From Darksidea phi (Eukaryota; Ascomycota; Dothideomycetes; Pleosporales; Lentitheciaceae), in assembly GCA_030770425.1 (NCBI GenBank), contig JASJFT010000020.1, positions 294,162-358,161 of the forward strand: a DNA stretch of 64,000 nucleotides, written 5' to 3'. Numbering within the stretch: position 1 is the first letter of the stretch; each line of letters opens with the position of its first letter. The translations under genes were made by a program, and so were the position numbers. Positions 1-14,100 of the stretch are shown here, piece after piece. The notes below the pieces were generated by a model that was not told where the DNA came from, made no database searches, and saw nothing but the letters and a program-made list of their open reading frames with translations.

Positions 1-2160
1 CCGCCAGCTTGTGACATGACTTGATCGATGACTTCACCAGCCACACGGACAACCTAGTTTGCGTTAGTTTCATCCAGTGGATCGAGAGAGGTACTTACCC
101 TAGCCATATCCGCAAATGTGGGGTTCTTGAACACATCGGCCACCGTCATAGATAATCCCTCTTCCCTGGCTGCGCCAACAAGTCTCATAGCAATGATGCT
201 GTCGCCGCCAAGTTGCTTGCATCTATTAGTACGGTAAATAACGCTACCCAAGCAGCCAACTTACGAAAAAGCTATCGTCCTTCTCAATAGAATCCTCCAC
301 CATATCCAACAACTCACTCCAGAGCGTCAACAACTTCTTCTCTACGAAGTTCGGTGGCGCCGATTTCAACGCTTCAGTCGCCATGACACCCGCAGCGGCG
401 ACCATATCAGCCGCAATACCAATTCGACTTCCAGCATCACTAGTCGCACTCAAACGTCGCGAGCGAATAGAGCCAGTCTCCAGAGTTGGTCTCCCGCGTA
501 CCGACTGCGATGCCCGCCTTGCAAGCATGCCCGCCATCTGACTTGTCATCTCGTTGACAGTGGACTGTCCGGGAGCTGGAGCATTCTTGTTCTTGGAAAG
601 TACTTGGTCGACGATCTGGGGCATCATTTCGCTGACGATGGAGCGTATGAGATGGCTCCAGTCAGGTGCGCCGGACGGCATTGCTGGTGCAATGTGTGGT
701 GCACCGATTTTAGGAATAGGACGCAATGAAGCCATAGGATCCGGGATATCGGAGCGAGGCGAAGGCATCAGCGAGTGAATCGTTGGTGTTGGCAATGGTG
801 GCGTAATGCATGGTTCCGGCTTGTCCTCGATGGCCGCATCGAGCTCTGCAACTGTCTGACTGGCATCTACGAGAGCTTGAGCAAGAATCTTGGCCATAAT
901 GGATGACATATTCTTCGCTTCATCGTCCGAAACCGAATCTGTCCAGTAGGAGAAGCGTACGCCCTCGTCATTGCGAGTTGCATCGATATTGACAGTGATG
1001 GCAAATTCGCTAGGATCATATGCGTCCAGATGCTCGAACTCCACGTTCATATCTCCTGACGGTTGACCTTCCGCTGCGCCATGGTTCTGCACCGACACAG
1101 CCGTGTTGAAGAGTGCTTTCCCAGAGAGACCGAGGTCGTGCTGGAACTGCGCGAGGGAGCAATGCTGATGCGGCAAGCTCTCGATGAAGTTGCTCTGCAC
1201 TTTTTGAAAGATGTCAAGAAGTGAGAGGGATTGAGAGACCTTGGTACGTGACACCAACATGTTGATAAAGGCTCCGACCGCGTTCTGGATATTGTCCACT
1301 GGAACGTTGCGGCCAGAGGTTAGGTAACCATAGCATACGTCGGATGAACCGGTATATGTACGTAGGAGCAGTGCCCAAACACCGAGCAGAATGTTAGCGA
1401 AAGTGACATTGCTCCGTTCCGCGAGAGTCTGGACTTCTGAGAAACGATCGAAGTCCATATAGAGGGAGTGAAGCTGTCTCTCCTTGCTAGAATGTTGCGG
1501 AGCAATGGGGAAGTAGCAGGGCTTGACACCACGGAGCTGTTCTTTCCAGTAGTTGATGGCTGCGTCCGCTGGCAGACTGCGCAGGTACTTGATATAGTCG
1601 CTGTACAGTGGCCCTTCTTCAGCCGATAGACGACCTTCATAAGCGTCTTCGAGGTCGTGTCTGATGACGGCGTATGAGCCACCATCTATAACAGCGTGAT
1701 TAATCTCCATCTTGACGACAACTCTGCCGGAGCTTGTCTGCACGATTGTGAACTGATGCGGAAGACGAGGCTTCTTCTTCCCATTGAGGTTACTGTACTT
1801 GATGGCGTTGAGCTTATTGTTAAGCTCGGAGTCATCGCATGTGTAAATCAAGAGGCCAGTATCCGGATGTTTAACAACGATCTGGTCGAAAACACCTCCC
1901 TTGCAGACGCTATCCACAAAGATTGTGCGGAGAGCTGGGTGACGATCGACGACTTTCTTCCAGGCATCAGCGACCTTTCGCACGTCAACCGCACCGCGTT
2001 TGGTCTTGACTTCGAAGGTGGAGAAAGACCAATAGGACTCGGGGTCTTTGATCTGGCTCAGAATCATTCCCGATTGCATCGAAGCGCAAGGGTATATTTC
2101 CTCCACCTGGTCATAAGACAAGATACCTGCGGCCGGCAGACTCTTGATGACACGGTCCAG
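1..2160 (-). other. NRPS module 6: C5, Pro/Ser-rich linker, T6; no A domain
   Basis: C5 (about 2130-840) begins [16 protein letters not shown] and has NHAVIDGGS, with asparagine at the first histidine position. It is followed by about 165 residues (roughly 830-340) rich in Pro, Ser, Met and Ala, with none of the A3-A10 motifs, and then by T6, [12 protein letters not shown] near 200, split by the intron 264-216. After the intron 98-54 the frame continues ([15 protein letters not shown]) to the window edge. The carrier has no adenylation domain of its own, so it must accept a chain or residue loaded elsewhere, or act before a terminal C domain outside the window. Confidence 0.8.
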
Positions 2161-5100
2161 CCTGTCGTACGACTCGAGTGGTAGAAGTGGAAAGTCAGAG
2201 AGAGTGGGCTGCGGGTTCTCGACCTTCGCGAGGCTATTGACGATTTCCTCAAGCGTGCGCTGGCACTCAGCAATCCAGCGCCGAATGCCCTTCTGATTCT
2301 TCATCATTCGGTTATACATGAAGCTGAACTGAATTTGGTCGCGTATGACGGATGCAGAGATCTCAAACAGAGCTGGCCGCCCGGTTTTGGCGCCCAGATC
2401 GGACATCTCGGCCTCTTCGTCTTCGTTGAATTGCATCGTTTGGAAGAGCGAGTCGTCGGACTCGAGCTGTTGCATTTTGCCGATATAGTTGAAGAGGATC
2501 TCCATTGGTTCGTGCTCCGCAAAACGCTGTTTGCCATCCTCGGTAAGGTATCGGTGTGCGAAGTATGAGCGACCATTGTCAGTGACCTGCCTTCGAATGT
2601 CTTTGACGTGTCGAAGCGTTCGCACCACGTCATCTTCGTCTTCGGCGATAGGAACATGGACTGGATACATTGTTGTAAACCAGCCGACAGTCCTAGAAAG
2701 GTCAAGATTGCTGGACTCCCAAGGCTCGCGTCCGTGCGTTTCGTTGAAAACGGTTGGTGTCTTCCGGTTGATGAAAACGCGAGAGAATGAATGCACGACT
2801 GCAGCAATGAACAGGTCAACTACATCCGTGCGGAGAACGCTGTGGTCGTTGAGGGCCATGGCGGAGACCTCCTCATCAATAGAGAAAGAATCGCGCTCGA
2901 CATCGTCGTATACATTGGAACGCTTGTCCAGGCCCCAGAAAGCCAGATCCACGGGCTCGGCGGTGTAAGTCTGCTTCTTAACGGCCTCAATCTGCGACGA
3001 CTGAAGTGCATGTGTGGTTTGTTTCTCGTTCCACACTTGGAATGGGAGCTCCTTTTGTAAGGAGTCACACGACCCAGACTTAAGGCAGTCTTCCAAGTCA
3101 CCCAAGATGACCCTCCAGCTTACAACATCAATAACAAGATGGTGTGCTGTAATGAACAAGATCTGCTCTCCCGTCGAGATATTGAAGAGATCAACAGCGA
3201 AGAGTGGCCCGTTAACGATGTTGAGACTCTTCTGAGTGTTGGAGATAATGTCGACGACCGCAGAAGCTGTAGGGATCTTGTGCACATTGAACCTATATGA
3301 GCCGTCCGAATCGGCTGGGATAACCTGCTGCCATTTCCCGGATTTGGTGTTAATGAATCGGGCGCGAAGCATAGAATGGCATCTCACAATGGCACCGATC
3401 GCGTTTTGGAGTGCTGTTGGTTCAACCTTGTACGAAAGGCGAAGCGTGAAGGACTGGTTGAAGTGCGAATCCTTCTCATCACCAATCGTCTTAAAGTAGA
3501 ACTGTTGAATGGGCGAGAGCTCAAAAGGCTCGCCTGTCTGCTCCACACCATGGTCGAAGCCACTAACGGAACCAACGCTGTCAGCAAGATGCGCGAGCGA
3601 CTTGCTGCGGAGCACTTGGTTCAAGGTGAGGCTAAAGCCTTCTTTCCTGCATTGGGCAAGAAGTTGCATTGCCGTGATGGAATCACCACCGTGTGCTAAA
3701 TCGTATCAGTCGTGGATTGTACACGGACCCTAATAGGAATGCACTTACAGAGCCATGACTTATTTGGTTTGACGTTACCAATGGGAATGTTCAGAACCTT
3801 CGACCAAATACCTTGAAGCTTCTTTGTCACTTCAGTGGCAGGAATAATTGGCTCGCTGCTGCTCTCCAGCTCCAGGATCCGGTGATAGGTTATGTCATCC
3901 ATACCCTCCAACCATACTCTAACCTGCTTCCTATCTAACTTCAACGAAGCTAGCATGGGAACACTGGATACAGCTACCCATACGGTCGGTACCATGTACG
4001 AAGGCACCAGGTCCGAAAGTCGATTCCTCGCGTTGTTCATTTGTCGAAGAACATCGGGATGCCCAAGCGGCGTGTTCCACGACCCATTAGTAACGTCCAA
4101 ATCAGCTGGCATACGATGGAAGGATAGTACAGCTGTAAGCTTTCTCTTCCCAGGCCCGAATTTGGGCATTTGGACAACAGCTTGGCGGATGCTCTTGTCA
4201 GCTTGCAGATGGTGCTCAATCTCACCAAGCTCCATGCGCTGCCCAGCAAGTTTGACTTGATTGTCTTTACGCCCGATGTACCTAATCGAGCCATCAGGGG
4301 CGTACTGTACGAGATCACCCGTTCGGTATAGACGAGTCTCCATGGAGCCGACGAACTCTTTCAAGAAGGCCGGATTCTCCACGAATGATTCCGCAGTTTT
4401 CGAGTGGTTGTTCAGGTACCCTCGAGCGAGCAAAGGCCCTTCAATACAAAGCTCAGCAACCGCTCCGATTGGTGCAAGTTGATGGGGATTTTCGGGGTTG
4501 GTGAGCCAGGTACGACCACTCTGAAGCACGCGACCGATGATAGAAGGATCGCGCTGTGTCGATACCTGATCGTTCGCGACTGCAACAACACTCCCCTCAG
4601 TTGGACCATACGCATTCAGTAGTTGTAAGCCTGGGGTCCACTTGTGGATTGTTTCGGGTGTCAGTGCTTCCGCGCCAGATGCGAAAGTTTTTAAAGTAGG
4701 CACATCGGCGGGTGATCCGATGACGTTGGCTACTGAGGGCGTGAGACATGTCCAGGTGGCCTTCAACTTGTTGATGGCTGATGCAATGTCTGCTGTGCGT
4801 TCTTGCTCGGAAGGAATGCAGACCGTGGCACCACAAGTCAACGTGGTAAGTATCTCCATGACTGAAGCGTCGAAGACAAATGATCCGAACTGGAATACTC
4901 TTGATGACGAATTCATATGAAGAGCTTTGCATATTGCGGCTGAGCTTGAGGCGATAGCTTGATGTTCGATTACCACTCCCTTTGGCACACCGGTACTGCC
5001 AGAGGTGTACAGAATATAGCAGATGTTGTTGCTCCTCGCTCGTAGTGGTATCTGAGACTGTGAAGCAGCCAGCTGACGGATTGACGTGTCGCTTACGTGG

Positions 5101-8100
5101 ATGACCTTGCCTACGAAGGCTTTGAAGCGCGCTTCGTATTCCGGAGAGCACAGAACAATAGAAGCGTTGCAGTCTTGAATGATTTGGCGGTGCCGTGAGG
5201 CTGGATGTTCAGGCGAGAGCGGCACATAGGCCGCGCCTGAGATGAGTATGGCCATGATCGCTACCACTGCCCACCGCGATTTGTCCACGCAGAGCGGTAC
5301 TAGCTTCTCGGGGCCAGCGCCCAAATTGATAAGCTCTCGTGCCAGTCGCGATGCAAGTTCGCGAAGCTCGGTGTAGGTGAAATCGCCATCAAACGCCGAC
5401 ACCGCTGATGCATGAGGTCGCAATGTCGCTTGTTTAAAGAAGAGAGAAGAAATTGTCTCATCGACTGTCAACGGCTCACGAGCGTTCCATTCGTGTAGGA
5501 GTTGCCTGTCCTGTTCGCTGAAGACTTGAATGTCGCGGACGTTACTAACCGAGTTGAGCTGAGCAAGTACGGAATCCAATTGGTACAAGATGCGTTGGAC
5601 TTCCCAGGACGAAATGATGTTCGCGTCGTAGTAAGCAGAAATCTCCACGCTCGAGTGGCCTGCCTTGCATTCGATGACTAGTGGATATGTGAAGTAGTTT
5701 GTCTGAATACCGCTGTTGTGGAACGACCACATTGACTCAGAAGGCTGCGCACCGCCGGTCTGTATGGCTAGCAAATTCTTGAAGTCGCATGCAGTAGCCG
5801 AATCCTGGTCGATCCGCTTGATCTCAGAGAGACCGAAGTGTTGATGAGGAATACGGTCCGTTGCGCTTTGAGCGACGCTCTTCAAGAGGTCCGGAACGGT
5901 GGCTTCACGATTGATCTTAACCCTCGCAGGCACGGTCGTTAATGTAGGGCCGCAGATTTCGGTGATGCCGGTTACAGCTATGTCGCGACCAGTGAGGGTC
6001 TCGCCAAAGACGACATCGTCACTGCCAGTATAGGCGGCCAGAAGCATAGCCCATGCTGCACGAATGACAGTTGAAGGGGTGATGTCTGAGTGGCGGTAGG
6101 GAGCGATCTTTGCCGTGTGCTGTAGTGTCTGTCCGTTCGGGGGCTCATCGGAGGTAGAATGTGACTGCGGGAATTGATAGGAAGATGCGCCAGCTAGGCA
6201 GTCCTTCCAGTACCTCGAAGATACTTCCGTGCTTGTATCTAAGAGGTATTTGATGAACTTGGTGTATGGCGTCTTCGGTAGTGCCGATAGGCCGGTTTGG
6301 TAGATCTGCTGCACACGCTGCAGCATGAATGGAATACTCCAGCCATCATAGAGCGCGTGATGTAAAGTCCAAACAAAGTATCGCTTATTGGCCGTGGTAC
6401 GAACGATCGTATAGGCAGCTAGCTTGCCACCAAGGTGCTGGGGCACCGATGTTGCATCATCTTCGGCTTCTTCGATGGTGGTCGTCTCGCGCCAGTTGAT
6501 GGGATCCTCGACCAGCACAATCTGCAAGAAAGTCCCAGACTGGAGTTGGGCGATACGAGTGCGGAGAAGATCGGTTTCTTGAACTGCCTTCTCCCATGAA
6601 GCCTGGAACTTCTTCAACTCTACAGACTCTGCGAGAGCCAAAATATGCTGAGCCACATAGGCACCACGCTGTTTGATCGAGAGTGCGACAAACGCTTCCT
6701 GAAGCGGACTGATCGGATAGGCATCTTGTATCTTGTCCTTTGAGACGCGGCATTGCTCTGCGAGTTCATCAAGCACCTGCGATTTTGCAGGAGGCTGGCG
6801 TAACAGACCAAAAGGCTCAATGGTGTGCTCGGATTTGGCGTCTTTCTCAACAAATGTGCATTTGGCGGCAAGATCGGACAGCTTAGGTGTTTTGAAGATG
6901 TCGATAACGGACAGCTCCAAGTGCTCCGCTTGCGCTGCAGTGACAAGTCGCATGGCTGCAATGGAGTCGCCGCCGAGACGCTGTGCGTAGTTAGCTCATA
7001 CTGCAAGATACGACAGAGGATTAAACTTACGATGAAGCTATCATCACTACCAACAGCGGTATTTGGAAGGTTCAGAACTGAGCATACGAGCTTATGCAGC
7101 CTCTTCTCAGCTTCTGTGGACGGCTTTCTCTTGTTCATGGCACTTGAAAGTCGGTATGGCGCCAAAGACTCCTTGTTTAGGCTCTGGACGAGATTGCGAA
7201 GACGATTACGGTCTAGTTTGCCGGCGGTCGTCCAGGGCATCTTCCTTACTGGGAAAAAGATGGCGGGTATCATGTATGATGGCAACACACCGCCAAGTGC
7301 ATTCTCCATGGACTTACACATGTCGCGGAGGTCTTCGTCCATAGGAAGGAGAAGCTCATCCGCAGCTTGTAGCTCAGAGGATGCAGGCTGTACTGTCTCT
7401 GTGAATGTTTTCTGTTGGTCTTCGTCCATGGAGAAGAAGACGGCCAAAGCCTTCGCAGAGCTGCGACTCGCCGGCGCGACAAGCTCAACGGCGGACTGGA
7501 CACCTTCAGGAAACTTGCTTTTAACGTGGAACTCGATCTCTCCAAGCTCAATTCGCTGACCGTTGAGCTTGATCTGGGTGTCCTTGCGACCGATATAGCT
7601 AATTGAGCCATCGGAGTTGTACCGCACAAGATCACCTGATTTGTACATACGCGTCGTGAAGAAAGCTCCATCGTCTGAGGGTAGTGTATATGCCCACGCA
7701 GGGTCAGCAATGAAAACCTTGGCTGTTTTGACCTCATCACCTAGATAGCCGCGGGCCGCGGTATACCCTTCGATGACGAGCTCACCAACGCTGCCAACAG
7801 GCATTAGCTTGTCGTGATTTCGCGGATGTACGACCCAAAGCCGGCAACCCGATGGGTATCCGATAGTTCCAGGGTCGATATCGACCAGTTTCTTCTCTAG
7901 AGTCGACTTATGACATGTCACGGCAAAGACTGTCGTCTCCGTTGGCCCATAGCCATTCATGAGATTCAGGTGAGTTCCCCACTTCGTGATCACAGGCCCT
8001 GGTACGGCTTCACCGCCCGCCACGAGCGTCTTCAAGCAGGACACCCGCTCGGGTTTCATCGTACCAAGGACGGAAGGTGTCATGAATGTCCATGTAGCCT

Positions 8101-11100
8101 TCAACCGGCGAATTGCACCTGCTGGATCATTCATTCTTTCATCTTCGGTCGGCACACAAACGGTCGCTCCACACGATAGCGCAGCAAGGATTTCTGCACA
8201 GCTAGCATCAAACGTGTAGCTCGCGAATTGGAAGGTGCGTGAGGTGGCATCCATGTGCATAATCCGTGTGAAAGCAGCTGCGCTGGTACAGATGGACTGA
8301 TGTGGGATAATGGTTCCTTTGGGTGTTCCAGTTGTGCCTGAGGTGAATAGACAGTAGGCGGCATTATCGGGGGTAACGCTGGACTTCGGTCTCAATCCTC
8401 TCGAAGGCGGCAACTGCTTCACTGATTCCTTGTCGACAATCAGCGCAGTAGTCGCCACTTCGCTTGTTTTTGGATGATAGTTCCTCGAGCACAACACTAC
8501 TCTGGCACCCACATCGCCGATCAGTGACCGCAAGCGACCGGGTGGATGTTTGGGATCAAGCGGGACATATGCGCCGCCAGCTTTCATGATCGCAATCATA
8601 CTCACTATCGCCCACGATGACTTCTCAAACAAGATTGGGACGAAGGTCTCGGTAGTTACACCCATAGTCTGAAGATGAAGTGCGAGCTGATTCGTCACCT
8701 CGTCGAACTCCTGGTAAGTAAAGGTTCCATCCCAGCCTTCGATGGCCTTTGCTGAACGTGGTCGGAGAAGAGCTTGCTCTTGCACAAGGTCATGGAGGCA
8801 GCGACGCACGGGTGGAGGAAGTTCTGAGTTCCACTCCATTACCTGCGCAAGGCTCCTAGGAGTGAAGACATCAAGCTCGCCAACCGTCAGCTCTTTTCCA
8901 CTGGCGACAATGCCAGATAGGATCTTCTCGAATGTCTCGACCATGTTCTGTGCTTGTGCTGCGCATATCTTATCCTGCCAGAAGCCGAAGTCGACCGTTG
9001 TGCCTTCGTCTGACACGTCGGCATTGACGGTAACATGGTATTCTCCAGGATCAGCAGCTTCGACGTTCTCATACACAAGAGCAGTCTTCTCTGGATCTCG
9101 CGAAAGCTGCCGTCTTTGGTATGTGAAAACAGTATTGAAGAGTGACGGCAGCTGAAGCTCATGCTGAACATCCGCAAGCGAGCAGCTCTGATGCGACAAT
9201 GCGTTTACGGAGTCTGTCTGTAGCGCCTCTAAGAGCTGACGGATCGGTGTCTCATCTGAAAAGCTGAGTCGACAAATGAGCATGTTGACGAAGCATCCCG
9301 CCGCCTCTTCGATGTTGCGGACTGGTACATCGCGGCCGGATGCTACAACACCAAACGAGACGTCGAAAGCCCCAACGTAGCAGTGCAAGACAAGAGCCCA
9401 AGCCAACTGAAGCAGATTCGACAGCGTGACACCATTCTTCTTGCAGAAGGCTTGGATACTAGCAGTATCTGCTACATGAACTTCGTAAGCACCGAGCTCG
9501 TGAGGACCGGCTTTGCCGTCGGTGAGGGTTGGGAAGAAACAAGGCTCCACTCCGGAGAGGTACGCCTTCCAGTAGTTGACATCCACATCCCTAGAGCTAG
9601 ACAGAATATGTGCGATAAAGTCGCTGAAGAGGGGTCCCGCGTCGGATCGAGAGAGCTTTCCTTCGTAGGCTCGCGCCAGATCGTTGAGGATGTTGGGAAT
9701 TGAACTTCCGTCGCAAATGGCGTGGCTCATTTCCAACTTGAGCCACACCCGTTCCGTCTTAGTTTTGCAGACGGTCAGCCGATGGGGCGGGCTAAACTCG
9801 CGATAGTCGACAGTAGGTTGTTCACGTAGGATTCGCGCGACGTCATTGTCATCGCAATCCGCCATCCAAGCCATCTTTGCAGGCTTGTCTTTGAATACGA
9901 TTTGTTCCATAAGGCCAGTCTTGGAGAGGCTCTCGATAAATACGGTTCGCAATGCTGGATGGCGATGAACCACGATCTGCCATGCCTCGGCGAGTTTTCG
10001 TGGGTTCACAGGTCGGCCTGTGTCCGTTGAGCGGACCTCGAAGATGCAGTGGTATGCGTAGTACTCAGGGTGCTTCAGCTGGGCGAGCAAGATCCCTGAT
10101 TGAAGTGGCGATGTCGGATATATGTCCTCGATGTCTGCAATCGTAGTGCCGGATGGAAGCACTGCGTTCAATCTGGATAAGCCATTGTAAGACAATGGCA
10201 AGAGCTTGAAGTCACTGAGACTAGGCTCGGGTCGCAGTTGTAGCAATTGGTCTACGGCGTTCACAAGCGTCTGTTGGGTTTCTGAGATCCATTGCTTAAT
10301 TTCGGCCTGACGCTTCATGTGTCGATTATATCCGAACGAGAGTTTGATGGTGCCTTGTGCGACGAGAGCAGTGACCTCGAACAGCGAGAGGCGGGGGACA
10401 TCATCTCCAACGTCCATACTCGAGACTCCGTCTAGCCTCTGAAGCAAAGCATCTTTGCGCTCAAGGTTTTGCATTCGGCCAAGGTAATTAAAGGTCACTT
10501 CAGCAGGCCAATGCCCGGAGAAACGTTCCTGACCCTCTTCAGTGAGAAGGCGATACGCAAAATAAGGTCGACCTTTGCCCGGAATTCTTTCTCGGACGTC
10601 TTTGACCCATCGAATCGTGCTAACGATGTCGGTAGGTTCCTCAGCAGGCACAGGAAGATGGATAGGCGTTAACGTGGTGAACCAACCGACTGTGCGAGAG
10701 AGATCCTGTTTGGCGTCAAAGGGTTCTCGGCCGTGGCCTTCGTTGTGAATTGTGACTGTGGGCCTGTCCGGAAACACTTTGCGGAAGGCCTGAAGGAGTG
10801 CTGCGATGAAGACGTCTAATGGCTCAGTAGCAAGCGCATCGTGAGCACCAAGCAGCAACATGGAGTCTTTAGGGCTCAACTCGATGTCTTCGGTGATGAC
10901 ATCGGCGTTGATATTGCGGTGGGTGTTCATGCCCCAGTAGTCCAGATCGGCAGGTGGAATTCCAACGACCGGAAGAACCTTCCTCGCAGTGTCTTGCTTG
11001 GCTTGCGCGACTTGTTGTGCTGACCAGGAATGGAACGGAAGACTTTGAGGCGGAGGGTGCACGCCGACAAGTAAGCTCTGCAAGTCTTCAAGCACAACGC

Positions 11101-14100
11101 CCCACGAGACCACATCAATCACAAGGTGGTGCGCGACGAGAGAAATGGCTTGCGAGAAGGTATCATCAATGTCGAAGAGATCAATTGCAAACGTGGGGCC
11201 TCGTGCGATATTGAGCGTCGCCTGACTTTCATCGATAATCGGTCGCATAGTTGCATCTTTTGCTGTAACAACTTGATGTTGTCGCAGTCTGAATGAGTTC
11301 TTCGTATCTTTCTCTACGCGCTGGCGCCAGATCTTCGACTCGTCCTTGGCATAGCGTCCGCGCAGCATGGGATGAATAGTAACAAGCGATGTGAGCGCAG
11401 CCCTAACTTCATCGAGCTCGAAAGACCGCGCGAGACGGAGGACGACACTTTGGTTGAAATGATTGTACGTGTCCCCTGCCGTGTCAAAGAAGACTTTCTG
11501 AATGGGCGTGAGATCGAATGGTAAGTCGTACTCTTGAGCATCGGTTGCGGTTGCTTGGTCATCCTTAGCGATGGAGACTGTCGAAGCAAGCGCAGCGATG
11601 GACTTGGACCGGATGATGTCTTGAACAGTGATAGCAAGACCCTGCGCACGGCACTGCGAAGAGACTTGCATAGCAGCGATAGAATCTCCGCCCAGGTGCA
11701 AGAACGATTGGTTAATGCGAATGTCTTGCAGTGGCAGATTAAGCACCTTGGCGAAGATCGCCTGTAGCGTACTCTCAATAGTATCAGAATCACCAACTTT
11801 TTCAGTTGGAACCTCCAACGCCAAGGTCGAGACTACGCGGTAGGTCTCGTTATCCATGCGCTCGAGCCATTGCACAACGCGTCGTCGATCCATTTTCCCT
11901 GATTGCATCAACGGAAATCTGCTGACGGCTATCCAGAGCGATGGCACCATGTAGGAAGGCAGCCGCTCGCAGATGCGATCGCGAATAGTGCCAATGTTGA
12001 GGGAGGCGGTATCCTTCGGTAGGAGCTGTAGCTCTTCGTGAGGCACACCCGGCAGGGTGACGTTTTGGAGGGAAATAACTCCAACCAAGCGCTTCGCACA
12101 TGGTCCGGAGGACGGAACAGATGCAAGCGCATTCTGGACTAGAGGATCGTCGATAAGATGGTGTTCGACTTCTGACAATTCGAGCCGTTGTCCTCGAACC
12201 TTGGTCTGGGAGTCCTTGCGGCCAAGGTACATCATGGTGCCGTCCTCATTGTATTTGACCAGGTCTCCAGTCTTGTAGAAGCGTCTGGTCTTGGTCTGGT
12301 CCTCAGTATCAGCTCCCAACGTCCACTTAACTCCCTCAATGAATGCTTGTGCCGTCTTCTCCGGGTTGTTTAGATAGCCTGCACCGACGCCACCGCCCTC
12401 GAGGAGAAGCTCTCCAACAGCTCCTAACGGTGCGAGTGTATCGTGATTGTCTCTGGAAACAATCCAACCGCGAGCCGTGACGGCTTTGCCTAAGTTGTTT
12501 GGCTTTGTAGTCGATGTCATGATGTTGACTGTAGCAATGGCACTGCACTCCGTGGGCCCGTAGCCGTTGCCGAGTTGCACACGGTCCGCCCAGGTGAGCA
12601 GGTCTTGCTGAGACATGGCTTCCCCAACTAGGATGAGAGTCTTTAACTGCGGTACTTGGGATGGCTGCATTGTGCGAACCACAGATGGCGTGAGTGTTGC
12701 CCAGTTGATATTGAAATTGTTGATGACTCCTGCGAGATCATTCGTCCGTGAAGCTTGATCAGGAACACAGATGGTACCACCAAGCATTAGCGTGCTTAGT
12801 ATCTCGATCAAACAGGCATCAAAGGTGTATGAAGCAAATTGGAGAACCCGCGAGGTCTCTGAGATTCCAAACTGTGGAGCGAATGCGGTAGAACTTGATA
12901 CCCACGAGCAGTGGTTGATGACAGCTCCTTTCGGCTTTCCAGTCGAGCCAGAAGTGAAGATGACATAAGCCGGTGTATCGCTCTGGACATATGGCAGGGT
13001 GTAGAGGCGTCCGGGCTGACGTTCGGTCGCGTCTCGGTCGATGGCCAAAGTTTTGCAAGGGATCGACTGACACAGCTGCTCGTACCGCGGAGAGCAGAGT
13101 ATCAACTCGGCCTTGACATCGGCAACTATCTCACGCAACCGAATTATAGGTGCCTCGAAGTCTAATGGAACGAAAGCTGCTCCTGCCTTCATGATGGCCA
13201 ACATAGAGACGATAGTCCAACCCGACTTGTCAAAACAAAGCGGGACATAGGACTGTGGCTTCACGCCCAGCGACAAGAGTCTAGATGCGAGTCGCGTAGC
13301 GCGCTCATCCAATTCGCGGTAAGACAAAGCACCGGTGTCCCAGGCGTCGACGGCGACGGCTGATGGGCGGAGGATGACCTGGTCTTGGAAGATCGTGTTG
13401 TGGATGCACTTATTGATGATGTTGACCGGGCGGGTGTTCCAGCCAGCGATGACGTCTTGGTCTGCAGCGTTGAGTAGCTCAATGTTGGCCAGAGTCCGGT
13501 CTGCCAACTCGATGGCGTTGAACCGGTGGAGGATGAAGTCGAACTGCTGTACAAGGCGCTGGACGAGCCATGGCTGAATGACTTGGCCATCGTAATGGGC
13601 CTCGATGTGGACACCATCCTTCTCAACCGTGCAGTTGAAGATGAGTGCATAGTTGAAGAAGTTGGTTCCGATGGTTCCAGTGCTCTGAAGATCCCACAGC
13701 CCACCCTCGGGGTCTTTCATACTGTCGCCAGCCACAATAACGAGCAAGCTCTGGAAGTCGCAAGCCACTGCTGTGTCAGAGCTAAGTTTGCGAATGTGTT
13801 GCAAACCAGCAAACTGATAGGGCAGCGCAGCGGAAGCCTGCCGTTGAACTTCCTGCAGAAAATCAGCAATTGAGAGCTGGCGATTCAGCTTCAGTCGCAA
13901 TGGAGACGTTGCAATCGTTGCGCCAATGATATCTTCGATATCCAAGACCGGAACTTCTCGGCCGCTGTTGGTCTCGCCCCAAAGAACATCATCAGATCCA
14001 GAGTAGGTAGCAAGCAACAAGCCCCAAGCAGCCCGAATCATCGACGGCATTGTGATGTCCATACCGGACCTGCGGCTGATGCTCACTTGGTGCAGGAGCT

